Source of the DNA: Zeugodacus cucurbitae
Lineage: Eukaryota > Arthropoda > Insecta > Diptera > Tephritidae
DNA: 64,000 nt
Assembly: GCF_028554725.1 (NCBI RefSeq)
Contig: NC_071670.1
Coordinates: forward strand, 25,910,001-25,974,000
Reading direction: 5' to 3'
In this document: positions 11,101-22,302 of the stretch, in pieces
Layout: the number at the start of each line of letters is the position of its first letter
Numbering within the stretch: the first letter of the stretch is position 1
The notes under the pieces: model-generated
Databases searched by the model: none
Seen by the model: only the letters and a program-made list of their open reading frames with translations
Told to the model about the DNA's origin: nothing
Translations under genes and position numbers: made by a program

Positions 11101-14100
11101 GTATGTTCGAGTGTGTTCAATCACACTAGCTTAAATTCGGTACGAGTGTGTCGTAACACTCTTCAAACACGTGTTCGATCGAGTTTAGAACCCGAAGCGA
11201 AAATAACGCAAACGAACAATCAAGACGGTCCTATCTTCGAGTGCAAGCAGCAAACTCGGATTTTATGTATATTATATTTTCGGGTGTGTCGTGCACGTGT
11301 TGATTGTGATCGACACACTCGAGTGGCACTCGAAAACCAAAAAATAATAGATATACATACGTACACACATATGTATGTATGTTGGCGTCGGGATGACGCG
11401 TTCTGTCTTAGCTTTTTTGGTTGAATAATTTGAATATTAGACGTACATAGTACATATTATAAAAGAATAATTCAATTTAAGAATAGAATTCACTCAAAAC
11501 CTATTTTATTTATTAATTCATAAATCATAAATAAAAAACATTTCATTGCACTTAAATATTTTAATTTTTTTTAAATCACAAATTTCAGGTGTAGACCAGA
11601 TAAGGTGTTTGTGCCATTGGAAATGTTCTCACAACCCGAATTTTCTATCGTTGTCATTATGAATTATAAAAAGTAAACAAAACAAACAAAACCAATATTC
11701 GTTGACAATCACTACGCAATAATAGCATGACTGCCAAATACATACATACATATTCTGAAATTTTGTGCACACTCGTGTGTGACTCGATCACAATCAATAC
11801 GATCGGGTTAGAGTGCCAGCTCGTTCACAAACGAGTGTCAACTCGGCACTCTGTTAAAACAAGCATATATGCTTGTGTTTCGAGTGTCGCGAAAGGCTCG
11901 TTCGTTTTGAACATGTCTCCAAGCGATCAATACGTGTATTCATACCGAAAAGTTTAATCAAACAAAATCAGAGTGGACATTCGAGTGTGCACGAAAATGA
12001 TATATCCGTTGCAGCTCTCTGACGTACATCTATACTACTATTATAAAGAGGAAAGATTTGTATGTATGTTTGTAATGAATAAACCCAAAAACTACTGTGC
12101 CGATTTCACAAATTCTTTCACCATTGTAAAGCTACATTCACCCCAAGTAACATAGGCTATATTTATTGCTAGAATCTCAACTTTATGGAAATAGTTCCCA
12201 GGTGAGGGTATCAAAAAGACTCCTTGATGGAGAATCTTAATCTGAAACTGAAAATCGTCTTGCAAGCCATTCCTTCTCGTCTCTTCGCATTGCAAGCTTC
12301 TCGCTGATCAAAATTTCAAAATCTCCCAAGTACGCACTTGAGAGTCGAGTATGGAACGTGTGCAGCGGCTTGAAGAACAAAATATTAGTAACATACAAGC
12401 TCGAAATAGAGCGTCGACTTCATAATCAGAGTAAAAGAAAACGGTCATCAAAGACTAGAGGTCGTAATCAAGTTTTAGCTTAGAATAAAATATAATTTCA
12501 TGTTCGAATTTTCCTTATTTTACTTTTTTAAAATGAACCTACGCAAAAAACGGGAAAGTACATACATATGTATGGGAGAGTGTGTATAAGTGTGTAAAAA
12601 CTTATAACTTTTGAAATGTTTGTTTAACCCCGTGCGAAGCCGGAGCGGTCTGCTAGTGTATGATAATTACAATATACAATAAAATATACATTATTTTACA
12701 GATTAAGAGGACTATGTGATACCGTGGATGCATCACCAGAACCGTTTCATGATTTGGAAGTGTGCTTAAGTCTAAGGCAGCCAACGCAGACCGCACCGCT
12801 AATGCTTCGTGTTCGAAGAGCCTTAGACAGAGATTCTCCTTTCCAATTACGATACATAGGTCAGCCTGAGTTAGATAGATCTCGTCCAACGTTGGTTCGA
12901 TCCAGCATAGATGTTGGTTGTACCTCAACAATTCTAGATTTCCTTACAGAATTGGGTTGCAGATTGGATTTCGAATACGTCAGTCGAGGTATGTTTCGTT
13001 ATAAAACAAGATACACGGAACCCCGCTTAAGTGCCATCCCGTTTTAGTGCCTTTCCCTCCTATGTGTCAATATTTACGATATCGTTGTTTTTCTCTACAC
13101 AACACATACATAAATAGTTCCCCGCTTAAGAGCCTCCGCTTAAATGACTGTAATATTTAAGCCACAAATAAAATTTTTTGGCAATTTTCCTCTTTTTAGT
13201 GCCTTTTAATATTTTTTGCATTGAATGCGCTTATCAAAAGCAAAACATAAATTTTTGTAATGTTTTTTTTTCATATTTATTGTTATTAATAAGTATTTTT
13301 GTTATTAATAAGAAATAAGTGTAAAATAGTAGATCGAAGTATTTGAGTAAAAGCTTGGTAAGTACCTCGAGACACTTAAGCGGAATTAATTAAGATTCCT
13401 TTCCGTTTTAGTGCCTCAAAAATGTTACATCTTTAGCAGTGGCACGTAAGCGGGGAGAAACATTGATGCTCACTTTTTGCTACCAAATTTCTGTGGTGAA
13501 TAATTATACCACCACATTCGTAAAATTGTGACGAAAATAAATGCTTTCATTATTTTTAAATTTGGAAGAAAAACAGGCTGCTGTAACAATTAGTGAAAAG
13601 AGGAAATCGTTTTATAACCAAAAAGTATTAAATCAGTATTATTTGTACAACATTTCAATAATTTTCGCCTAAAATCATTCCTTGATGCCAAAGAAAATCA
13701 CCCCCGTGGACTACTTGACAGTTTTCCATTAACACCCTCAATTGTGGATTGTTTACGTTTTTACAGCTGATAGTTTCTCTACTCCCTCTATAACATGGTT
13801 AAACATTGGACAAAAAAGCCTTTGGAACCATTTGAAGAAGGCTGGATACAAAAATAAGCTTGAGTATGGGTGCAAGATATGTCCCATGGCAGTGGCATTA
13901 TGGAAATATATTTAAAACATCAACAGTGAGCAAAACGATGTATATTTCCGAATTCGGTATAATTTTACATAACTATTTTTTTGGTAGGTCCACGAGTAAT
14001 ATAAGTGAAACGGATATCAAAATTTCAATATTTAGGTGTCCACAAATTAAAATCCTAAAACCACAAAGGGAAAAGAAATAGTATTGCCTATCCATTGTTT

Positions 14101-17100
14101 TGCTAGAATGGATGTCAAAAAGAGTAATATGGCTTTTTAGTTACTAAACATTTAGCAATTCATTCAAGAGTTTATATTACCAATAGGCAAATCTATAAAC
14201 TTTATGATTTCGATGTCTTGTATGATAAATTCATATAATGACTAGAATATTATTTTGTTATGTAAATAAATCATTTCATAACATCTGAGACATATGTACA
14301 TGTAGTACATATTGTAGTATGCTTCAGAAGCCATATGTGTATCACCGTTGTTCCGAATTTTGCTTGGAAGCAAATGGTGTTACGTAATACAATACAGTTC
14401 TAGAAACCACTGAACATTTTGTGGTGTTGTGAAATGTACTACAATGCTTTAACATCTTCTGCCACAATCATATGTTTTCTGACATTTTGGCAAACAGAAA
14501 ATAAATTAAATTCAAAATAAACTGAAATCAAACAACAAAATTTGAAAAAAATGATGTGAAAAATATGTTGAGAAGTAATAATTATAATGGAAAATAATAT
14601 TTTAAGATTGCTTGAAGTAATAACAAAATCAGCATGTTATTCATAATTATATTTTGCTTGAATTTATTGGTATCAGCTGATGGATGTAAACATAGTACAA
14701 TACTACATGTGTGTCACTATGCTGGTACATGGTTTCTAGCTTAGGCATAAAATAAAAAGTTTCTTTTTCTTTATAAATTGTAAGAAAGTTAAATGCTCTT
14801 TACAAATAAAATATTGTGAAAGTGAATTTGTTGTAATAGAGATATTTTACTTTTGTCGTTATTTTCATACAAAAAAGATAAATATGAACATGTTGATGGT
14901 TCACGTTATTGAGCCGTTTTATTTTATTTTTCCCTTTTTTGTATAAAAGAAATGAAGATAATAAGGGTAACTTTGACGAAATTGTTTTTCATATATTGCA
15001 TACGATTACAGCAGATAGCAAATTTTTGGCAATACATTACAAAGTTTAGATTTTCATAGTCCACAAGGAACTTTTCTGAAGCTTAGCATAACAACCAACT
15101 AAATCAATATTGCATTCCTATTTCAATGTATTATATTATATAGTAATCTATAACTCTGCGGGGGAACAAAACACTAGGAGGGATCTGGGATGAAAAAGTT
15201 AATATGTAGCTACTGCCATCCGATATTCCATCACCCTCATTTACGCGCGGCACTCCCTGTTTAGTTAGCGAGGTTAACGAGGCTCTGACGTCCGAACAAA
15301 GACGTTATAACCTTATCATATGTATAGAGTAAATGGGGTTGTAAAACCAAACCATATACTTTGCATCAGGTCTGGGAGGCTTCAGTCGATATCTCGACAT
15401 CAAAATCGGATAGATAGGCTGATAAACGGTCAATCTTAAGGGAGGGGTAGGGTTTCAGCGTAAATAAAAAACACTTTTTTTGTGATTTTTTATCTCAAAT
15501 ATCGATTAAGCAATTTTATTCAAACCTATACATTATTGAGCATAGCTTCCCCTAGGACGTCTTGAAATAAAAAATCAATTTGCGGTGTTCACTGTAACTC
15601 GGACGGAAATTATCCGTAATTAATTATTACTAAACGTAGGGAGGAGGTATTTTATATGAAGAAAATGTGTTCAAAGTTTGAAATGAAGAGGTCGAGTAGT
15701 TTTCAAATGGCAGTGAACAGGGACTTCGAAGAAGTAGTTTTGAGAAAAACGCGTTTAAAGACGTAGCTGTTAGAGTTAGAGCGTTAAAGGCCCCGAGACT
15801 AATTAAACAATCAATTTTTCGAAAGTGAAAACCTTTACCCCGCCCTTAACAAAAACCAAACTTATCAACGAAGCCACAATAAAGAAGGCTCGGATAAAAC
15901 AAACACTCATCCAAATAACGACCTTTATCATGAAAAATAGGTCCAGATTCGGGGCATGGAATATTTGCGCACTCTCAGAAACTTCACGTCTAGCCCTAGG
16001 GCAAAGGATTTATTTTGAAATTGAAGTTAAATTATTAACTATTTTGCAACAAATATTGAAATGCATGTGAAAAGCTACGTTATAGAATAATGCCGAAAAT
16101 ACATGTGCAGAATTCTGCATGCAGAAAAAAATTATACTGATTTGACAGTTCGGATTCTGCACCTCAATCAGTGGTCGGCACGAGAGGAATTGTAACTGTG
16201 TAGGTGAGCTCGAAATGAAAAATACCCAGTGAGAACTCTGGAACCTTACATTTTGAGAATGTTTTCCATTTTTTCATAAAACATGCATTTTGGTGCTCAT
16301 TTTTTCATTTAAGTTATTTTGTTATTAAAACAAATATGTTAGATCATAAAAGCCCTAACTTTATTGTCTTTAAACAGCTTAAAACCTTAAATTTAATACA
16401 TAACATCAAACGACTTTCATAACAGTAAGGGATTTCGCGCAGGGCACTTATGCATCGTGCCGCAGTCATGCGCGATGTTCATTCGTTGCTGGTTCGACAA
16501 CGACTGATCGATAGAGCGTACGTGTGATGTAAGTTCGCCACAATTGCGCCAAGCAGTGCCGACCACTGACCTCAATGTAGATCTGCATGGCATGTGAAAT
16601 TTGAATTTCTCTGCGCAGAGGCAGTGCTGACAACATTCAAAAATTTAATTTTTGGGCAACTGAGAGACAACAGCTGAGACTGTCCATTGAAAATAAACAA
16701 AAGTTATTTTTATCTGCTGCTAGCTAGTGACAATTAGGCAAGTTTCTGCTTTTTTAAACAATTATTTTATTTATTAATTTTTAAGATGCAATATGATTTA
16801 GTGGCCCAAAATAACACACCTTGCAAATAGCTACCATTTTTCCGTTTTTTTTTTTACTCTTCTTCTTTGTAAAAGTAACTCGTCAATGGCACTTTTCCCC
16901 TTTCTGATAACCAGCAGATATTAGCAGTAAAGAAACAATCTTATACAACCCGAAGATCTGCTTGTCAAAATTTACTGCACATGTATTTTGGCTCGAAAAA
17001 ATTGTGCAGATCTACATGCTGAATATCTGTACATGTATTTTCGGCATAATTCAACTAAATTTTTAAATTCTAATCAATATAATTAGACAGAAATCAGCTG

Positions 17101-17657
17101 TTTCTATTTACATTATTTTGTTTACCACACAATTTTTATCAAAATTATCACTGAATACCAAACAATTTATTTCTTGATAAAAATCTAAAAAAAAATTAAA
17201 ATATTTTATAAATTTGTCAAGTGCACAGAAAAGGGTAGTTTATTTACATATATGTATCTGTAATTTAATTTCCAATAGCAATTCGGGACTTCCAATAATA
17301 ACGTGGAAAGAATATAACATATGTAATCGATGTAAAGTTCGTCTGTGCCCATTTTAATTCTTTGTATGAATTTGACCAAAATAAATATAAGTATTAACAG
17401 CATTATTATATATTTCAGGTTATATTTTTCGGAAAGGAAGGATGAAAATAACTGTGTCTAAAATCAAGGCTGTGTCTGCAAAACAACAGGAAATTGGTTC
17501 GGAAACAGTATCTCAAAGTTATCTCGTTGAACTTTCTGTTCTTGCCCCAAATGGACAAGATTCTATCGGAGATGAAATGCGTATATTTGCCGAACAATTG
17601 AAACCGTTAGTTCAGTTAGAAAAAATTGATTACAAGCGGCTTGGTGGTTTACCATGA
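5196..17657 (+). CDS. MED18: Mediator complex subunit 18 (three exons, 216 aa)
   Basis: Head-module subunit of Mediator, linking activators to RNA polymerase II in the nucleus. Exons: 5196-5320, 12702-12988, 17419-17657; sum 651 nt. Phases agree: a CG|A arginine codon at the first junction and a G|GT glycine at the second; donors GTAAGT and GTATGT, acceptors TTACAG and TTTCAG. The start is the ATG after CAGCAAAA. Recognisable conserved blocks: IIPNQEFLLQGSILDSA in exon 1; FHDLEVCLSLRQP, LRVRRALDRDSPFQLRYIG and RPTLVRSS in exon 2; GYIFRKGRMKITVSK, QSYLVELSVLAP and EQLKPLVQLEKIDYKRL in exon 3. The length equals the Drosophila protein within a residue or so. Introns of 7381 and 4430 bp are unusually long for such a short gene and consist mostly of transposon debris. 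AATAAA signals lie about 35 and 60 bases after the stop. Confidence 0.95.
5427..6400. repeat. Fold-back element in MED18 intron 1
   Basis: Arms of about 170 bp, 5427-5600 and 6210-6400, are inverted copies; shared words are CCGATCGGTATAAATGGGGT (with one change) and ACCATGTGTTACTTATAGAA. The spacer carries the tandem repeat at 5695-5910. Confidence 0.7.
5695..5910. repeat. About 92-bp tandem repeat with palindromic GCGGCCGAAGGCCGC core
   Basis: Two and a partial third unit spaced about 92-93 bp. Each has TTCTACGCGAAAAAAACTTT, GGTTTTGGCTCGA and a GC-rich near-palindrome GCGGCCGAAGGCCGC. A related tandem array occurs at 57185-57690. Confidence 0.8.
6405..6650 (+). pseudogene. Tc1-like transposase relic
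   Basis: Translation contains FQQDNDPKHTAHNT, a Tc1-type second-Asp motif, followed in a shifted frame by a degenerate version of the PDxNPIEHxW motif (PDFNPIVHFW). The N-terminus and both terminal repeats are missing. Bases 6660-7090 hold nothing I can assign. Confidence 0.6.
7093..7320 (+). pseudogene. RNase H relic of a non-LTR retrotransposon
   Basis: The frame reads LVWVPGHRRILGN, the RNase H motif (WVPGHxxIxGN) of I/LOA-type non-LTR elements, then with frameshifts a degenerate tail resembling ELxRLGT. No reverse transcriptase is adjacent. Bases 7330-8820 contain no gene or family I recognise. Confidence 0.5.
8828..8920 (+). repeat. Short dispersed repeat (AAGGAAAGGCTAAGTTCGGG family)
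   Basis: The same block, with TTTTATACTCTCGCAATTTA, recurs at 23059 and 47353. It appears to be the end of the long non-coding repeat seen at 23059-24740. Confidence 0.7.
8926..9912 (-). pseudogene. Jockey-like reverse transcriptase relic
   Basis: On the - strand 9912-9634 encodes AAFLDVTQAFDRVWHSGLL and VPQGSVLGPVLY, the RT finger/palm motifs; 9262-8926 encodes LDAKLRWKEHVKKK, QVLKPIWAY and, in degenerate form, APWYVRYADLHRDLG. The polymerase centre is missing: an RTE-like fragment (9300-9640) lies between the two blocks. It is non-functional. Confidence 0.75.
9300..9640 (-). pseudogene. RTE-like retrotransposon fragment
   Basis: Read in reverse it matches bases 26060-26200 of the + strand (TCTGGTAACGGATGTCCAGA; GATTCCCCAATCGATGACGA). 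The translation gives DGLPVELFKYGGEELI and a degenerate WNLSVLCPI motif of RTE-type reverse transcriptases. Confidence 0.6.
9893..10370 (+). repeat. High-copy non-coding repeat (TCCGTCTGTCTGTCCGTG family)
   Basis: Begins ACTCTCGCAACATGTTG and includes ATAAATGATCAGGATGACGA, a run of CTGTCCGT words, CACGCCCACAAAATGGCG and TAACTAAGCCATAAATAAAG. Near-identical blocks are at 24140-24740 (+) and, in reverse, 23470-23850. From memory this is a very abundant tephritid repeat; its class is unknown to me. Confidence 0.75.
10372..11076 (+). mobile_element. Degraded Tc1-like transposon
   Basis: 5' terminal repeat at 10372-10399 and 3' repeat at 11049-11076 are inverted copies around GTTTTGGCACAGC; a second partial 3' repeat at 10857-10885 suggests rearrangement. 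Between them 10590-10780 reads TPPQSPDLNPIEYTWDELK, the Tc1 third-catalytic-residue motif, followed by a stop. The rest of the transposase is gone. Confidence 0.75.
11079..12028. repeat. Fold-back MITE rich in CGAGTGT words
   Basis: Ends are inverted copies (GTACATCAGAGAGCAGCT versus GTACGTCAGAGAGCTGCA read in reverse). The subterminal parts carry many ACTCGAGTGT/CGAGTGTG words in both orientations. No coding frame is supported. Confidence 0.6.
12029..12656 (+). mobile_element. Non-autonomous Helitron
   Basis: Starts TCTATACTACTATTATAAAG after an A and ends GGTCTGCTAG before a T, the Helitron A^T target with 5'-TC and CTRR-3' ends; GC-rich GTGCGAAGCCGGAGCGG precedes the end. Bases 12340-12480 resemble a piece of a Helitron N-terminal coding region in broken frames. 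It ends 45 bp before MED18 exon 2. Confidence 0.8.
13014..13464. mobile_element. Tigger/pogo-like MITE beside the MED18 exon 2 donor
   Basis: Ends CACGGAACCCCGCTTAAGTG and, in reverse, a version with CCCCGCTTACGTGCC. Inner copies of CGCTTAAGAG and CCGTTTTAGTGCC repeat. A TA lies at the left edge only. It begins 25 bp after the splice donor. Confidence 0.6.
13465..16090. other. MED18 intron 2, unassigned
   Basis: No coding frame is supported. Weak inverted words (GTAGTACATATTGTAGTA near 14302; TAGTACAATACTACATG near 14692) hint at an old MITE. Around 15470-15800 the sequence is less AT-rich and repeat-like but matches nothing else in the window. Confidence 0.4.
16091..17046. mobile_element. 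Harbinger-type MITE (TAA duplication), host of a nested hAT MITE
   Basis: TGCCGAAAATACATGT at 16091 and its reverse complement ending at 17046 are flanked by TAA (16088-16090, 17047-17049), a 3-bp TWA-type duplication. Subterminal GTGCAGA/TCTGCAC words repeat in both arms. No transposase. Confidence 0.8.
16169..16568. mobile_element. hAT MITE with 8-bp target duplication
   Basis: Terminal repeat CAGTGGTCGGCAC, with its reverse complement at the right end, is typical of hAT elements. Flanked by a perfect 8-bp duplication ACCTCAAT (16161-16168, 16569-16576). It interrupts the Harbinger-type MITE, so it is the younger insertion. Confidence 0.9.
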
Positions 17658-17984
17658 AAATTTGTTTGAAAAAGAAAAAAACAATTAAGATAATAAAAAA
17701 ATTGTATTTACTGGTTAAATAAAAGTGTTATAAACTTATTTTCTTCTTACCCAATTCTAACAGCAGATTAGCTATCAAGTTGCCGGCAGTGTGAAGGGAA
17801 AAAACTGGTTTCTCAATAAAAAATTTAATTGATCAATTAATAGTGGGAAAAGCTATTGCCCATCGTGGTTACAATAATTTGGGCCAATGTTCGGATAAAC
17901 ATTCGTGGTGAGTTAATCTTTCATTGAAGTGAATTACAAAAGTGAATACAGGTGGAATTGATATCAAACAACTGGAAGTATATA

Positions 17985-19247
17985 TCGCCTCTCGAATATT
18001 CTAGCAACTTCGAATATCGATGTCTGGCTTGTTATCAATTTCAATTGTCGATTCTAGTTTGTTCTGGTATCACTTTCTTTACACTACCCTCCACTTAAAT
18101 CTGATCGTCCCGATTAGACTTACTTCCAGAACCAAACGCTTAGTATTTCTTCATCTCTTTTCGTCTTTTAGGACAATGTTGGCTTCCTTAGCATTTCCAA
18201 AATTAACCTCCCAGTCGTCTTTGACGTTGTTTCCTAAACAGCAGGTCGATAAACCAGGAACACGGATATATGGGTATCCTCTGTACCTGTGGTGATACCT
18301 GACCACCAGCTACCTTAATGTATGTATGGATGTAATGCAGCTGCAAGAGTTTTTCGGTCACATAACTTCTGATACATCTCTCGACTACTGATGCACACGT
18401 CCGCCATCTCGTCAATCTCTTGGCTTAGAATTGGGTATTCCTCCGTCTTGACTACCAAAACACTCCTGTTTTCTGATTTACTGGTAGGTAATGGACCAGC
18501 TACAATCATGGCGAATCGTTCAAATGTCGCTCCTAAACTGTACTGCTTCATCTGACCATGACTCTTGGAACTCGACACTTTAGATGCAATGCACTCCCTC
18601 ATTGATTGACGACAACCAACCCAATAAAATGGATTCTTCAATTTTACCAAGGCTTTCGTGATTCTCAAGTATCCTTGATTTAGACCTCTGTGCATCTCGT
18701 TGCAATCTATATGTAATCTTTCACTCCGAGCAATCATGAGAGAACGGGAGCTTTGTCCTTCTTTGCTTTTCCACACTTGATATAAGCAACCAACAACCCC
18801 TCCTCTTTCAACTGTGAGGACACCACATTCACTTCTCTCCATGCGTTTCTAAAGGTTTTAACATATACGTCTGATTCGCTTCCAACTGTGTGGACATATT
18901 CTCACCATGCTCTTCCAGCTGTCTTAACATGTCTGCGCTATTTGAGGTCACATCCATTGACTCCTCCTCCTGCTTTTCCAGCTGTGAGGACACCCTATTC
19001 GCTTCCGACTGTGTTGACAAAATCTAACCCACTCGCTTCCGACTTCCGCTCTTTTAACTGTGAAGAAAATTGAGCTGTTATTTGCGTTGACTGTTAAGCG
19101 TGTGTCCCGTTCTTCCATTCGCGTTGACCAACGCGCGTCCTGCCCTTCAAACTGGGATTTCATCTCCTTTATTTCTAATGACTGTGCCTGCAACTGTGAC
19201 GACATCTGCGATGACATCTGGGCTATAGCAGACAAAATCATGTTCAT
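17985..19247 (-). mobile_element. Ty3/gypsy deletion derivative A
   Basis: On the - strand: a gag-like coiled-coil segment (19247-18829) rich in SQLE/TQLE words, then integrase (18842-18315), then a polypurine tract AAGTGGAGGGTAG (18096-18084) directly before an LTR start TGTAAAGAAAGTG (18083 downward), which matches the start of the LTR at 22303. The LTR is cut at about 17985. Protease, reverse transcriptase and RNase H are deleted. Confidence 0.8.
18315..18842 (-). pseudogene. Gypsy integrase fragment
   Basis: Shows the remnants of the HHCC zinc finger (LHIDCNEMHRG, then LKNPFYWVGCRQSMRECIAS with the Cys pair broken) and the start of the DDE core, FERFAMIVAGPLPTSKS, in which the catalytic Asp of the usual IAxDIAGP is lost. 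The frame later reads RKTLAAALHP, the segment that normally precedes the catalytic Glu, then unrelated sequence. It is non-functional. Confidence 0.75.
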
Positions 19248-19462
19248 GTGTGATATTAGTGATACGCATAGATATTTTGGTGAGTTTTATAACGAACTAA
19301 ATAAAAGTACTGCGATTTTAAATATTTTTGATGATTGTAAGCAGAATACACAGAATACATTGAATTAAAAACAGAAGAAATATATAAATTCTATGCCTCA
19401 TTAATTGAAATTTCTTTACCATCAAAATCCAACGAAGAATAACTTTTGCAACAGGTGCTACT

Positions 19463-19753
19463 TTGACTGAGTACGAAATTGAAAAGTCCTCTCTCGACGA
19501 ACCAAAACAAAACTCTGTAAGTCGCTCATTGTTCCCGTCCTTATGGGCGAAGTTGACATTCGATCAGACAATTCAAGATGTTTTCGAGAGAAAGGTTTTA
19601 CGAAAGATTTATGGACTTTTGAACAATAGCAAAGGCGAATACCGCATACGATGGAACGATGTGCTGTTAGAGTTATTCGACGGCATAGACATAGTTAAGC
19701 GAATAAAAAGACAACGGTTGCGCTGGCAAGTTCGTGTTGTTCGAATAGACTAA
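19463..19753 (+). pseudogene. C-terminal fragment of an RTE-like retrotransposon
   Basis: The frame contains FERKVLRKIYG, GEYRIRWNDVL, and RIKRQRLRWQVRVVRID, a clear match to the C-terminal tail (RLRWLGHVVRM) of RTE/craft-type elements. Inserted between the two gypsy derivatives. Bases 19760-20098 hold nothing further. Confidence 0.65.
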
Positions 19754-20098
19754 AACATTACAGATTTCCGTTTCGCTAAACATGGGAGAGAACAAGCGGA
19801 TGATGTAATAACACTTCTTGTAATTATCTTATAAATTTGTTATATTAGTAATTTTATGTATTTGTCTATATTTAGACAATACATTATTTGACCAAAATAA
19901 TTGTTTTCTCTTAAAATTAACCCTATTTCGTAATTTTTTCTTCTCCAAATCTCTAATTGTGTGCACATAGACCGTAAAATATCAAAAATTTTCACGAACA
20001 TGGATTGGTATGCGCACAGGCCCATATACAGTAAATCTCCTTCGAACGAGTACTGTATCGTGTATGACCACTTAACCAATATATGGCAGCTTATATAG

Positions 20099-22095
20099 AG
20101 TAACAGATTTCCAAAATCAATCGTTAACGCTAAACCTCCACCCTGAGTTTGATCACTGGATTGTCAAACAAAAGTCACACCTTAATGGCTATACACTAAT
20201 CTTTATTTCGAATTCCTTATAACTTAAATCTGCTCGTCCCGATTAGACACACTCCCAGAACTAAACGCTTCGCATTTCTTTCTTTAAACTCGTCTAGGAC
20301 ACTGCTGTTCTCCTTAGCATTTCTTTCTCCATTGGCATTAATCTTCGCAGTCGTCTACGCCGTTGTTTCCTGGACAGCAGGCCGATAAGCCAGGAACAAG
20401 GGTATATGGGCATCCTCTGTACCTGTGGTGATACCTGTCCACCAGCCTTCTAAAACGCTCTTCCGGATGATTCGTTCCACGATGCTTTCGGACTTTGGAT
20501 GTAATAAAACTGCAAGTGTTTTCCGGACACATAGCTTCTGGCACATCTCCCAACTTTTGATGTCCACGTCCGCCCAATCGTCAGTTTTTTACCACGAATT
20601 GGGCACACTTGTTTCCTGATTTATTGGTAGGTAATGGAACTGCTACAACCATGGCGAATCGCTCAAAAGGAGTTCCCAAACTGTAATGCTTCATTTGACC
20701 AAGACCAAGAATGATAGAAGACAAGATTACGACAGGCTGAGCGTTCACGACCAACGAATGGGAATAGGCAACAGAAGAATTGTCAAATGGAAAACGGAAA
20801 TGTGAAACATAGTGAACCAAATTGAATAATGTGCAGATAAAATATCACAATGAACGTAATTCTTAAAATCTTCATTTATAAAATGATCTAATATAATCAT
20901 GCATATTTATAATTAAAATTATATGTTTTGTTACAAAAAGTTCGCCATTTTGCCAACTTTTTTGTTGGTTGGAAAAGTGAGAAAAAAATCTTTATAGACG
21001 ACTTTTTTGTACTATTGTTGTTTAATTCCGCCATTGCGGACTTCTTTTTCAAATTAATACATTTTTCACTTAAAATTTTAAATAATAATTAAGCACAAGC
21101 CTTGACTTCAGCTCTTTGTTTTGGTTTTATTGTTTTGTACCACCGTGCAATTTTGTTTTGCTCGCGTGTTCGTGGTCGTGAAACTTGTCACTCAACAGGA
21201 ACTCAAAACTCAAAATAACTAACTGTAAACGCCTGTCGTAATCTTGTCTTCTATCATTCTTGGACCAAGACTCTTGAAACTCGACACTTTAGATGCAATG
21301 CACTCCCTCATTGATTGACAACAACCAACCCAATAAAATGGATTATTCAATTTTACCTAGGCTTTCGTGATTTTCAAGTATTCTTGATTTGGACCTTAGT
21401 GCATCTCGTTTCAATCTATAGGTAATCTTTCACTCCGAGCAATCATGAGAGATCGGGAGCTTTGTCCTTCTTTTCCACACTTGACATAAGCAACCAGCAA
21501 CCAGCCACCAACTTAAAACTGCTCCACTGTGCCTTTGCGATTAGAGGTTCTGCAGACATTTCTTCTTACTTTGGACGTTTCACAACTGGAGCTTCATCTT
21601 GAGATTCTTGTTCCTTCATATCACAATCTTTTGTCCATGACACGTCTGTCTTCTCTGGGTCACCTCCGTCAATATATGTGCCTCCTGCTCCTTCTATTGT
21701 GTAGATACCTGCGCTGAAACCTGCGATGGTATACACTCTCCATACATTCCCAGCTGTGTTGACACCTCTTCTCTTTTAAAGGTCACCTCCATCGACTCCT
21801 CCTCTTTCAACTGTGAGGACACCACATTCACTTCCAATTGTGTTAACAAAATCGTTCCATGCGTATCTATAAGTCTTAACATATGTCTGATTCGCTTCCA
21901 ACTGTGTGCACATATTCTTACCATGTTCTTCCAGCTATCTTAACATGTCTGCTCTATTTGAGGTTAGATCCATTGACTCCCTCCTCCTGCTTTTCCACCT
22001 GTGAGGACACGATATTCGCTTCCGACTGTGTTGACAAAATCTGCCCATGCAAGTTATCGATTTCGATAGTCAATTCTAGTGCCATTTTCGTTACA
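20099..22095 (-). mobile_element. Ty3/gypsy deletion derivative B
   Basis: From the - strand 5' end: the first about 44 bp of the LTR (22095-22052, TGTAACGAAAATGGCAC), joined directly to gag-like repeats (22050-21690), an integrase part (about 21400-21272 and 20700-20350), and finally an LTR lacking its first part (about 20215-20099) whose end matches the solo LTR. Frames carry stops. A MITE (20706-21262) splits the integrase. The LTR pieces retained in A and B are complementary. Confidence 0.75.
20706..21262. mobile_element. MITE with 32-bp perfect inverted repeats and 9-bp duplication
   Basis: The first 32 bases (from CAAGAATGATAGAAGACAAG) are the exact reverse complement of the last 32. 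Flanks are the perfect repeat GACCAAGAC (20697-20705, 21263-21271). The matching site in derivative A reads GACCATGAC once, confirming the empty site. Nine bases suggest a Mutator-like element; a hAT with a chance extra base is possible. Confidence 0.85.
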
Positions 22096-22302
22096 ATACT
22101 ATTACTTGTGTAATAAATAGTATTATTTTAGAGTTTGCATAAGTAATATTTCGTAAATATGAACATAAAACAAAAAAATGTATACTTAATTTGCAGTTTT
22201 ATTTTTTAAAGCAATTTTTGTATTTTTTCTGATACTTTCGTCGCATCGATGTTTTATTTGATGCATCGCATTACAACGAAGTCAAGTTTCAATGCATCAT
22301 AT

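Noticed and set aside
10984..11424. 146-codon open frame
   Set aside because: It spans a Tc1 terminal repeat and the fold-back element; the translation is Cys/Arg-rich nonsense from CGAGTGT words.
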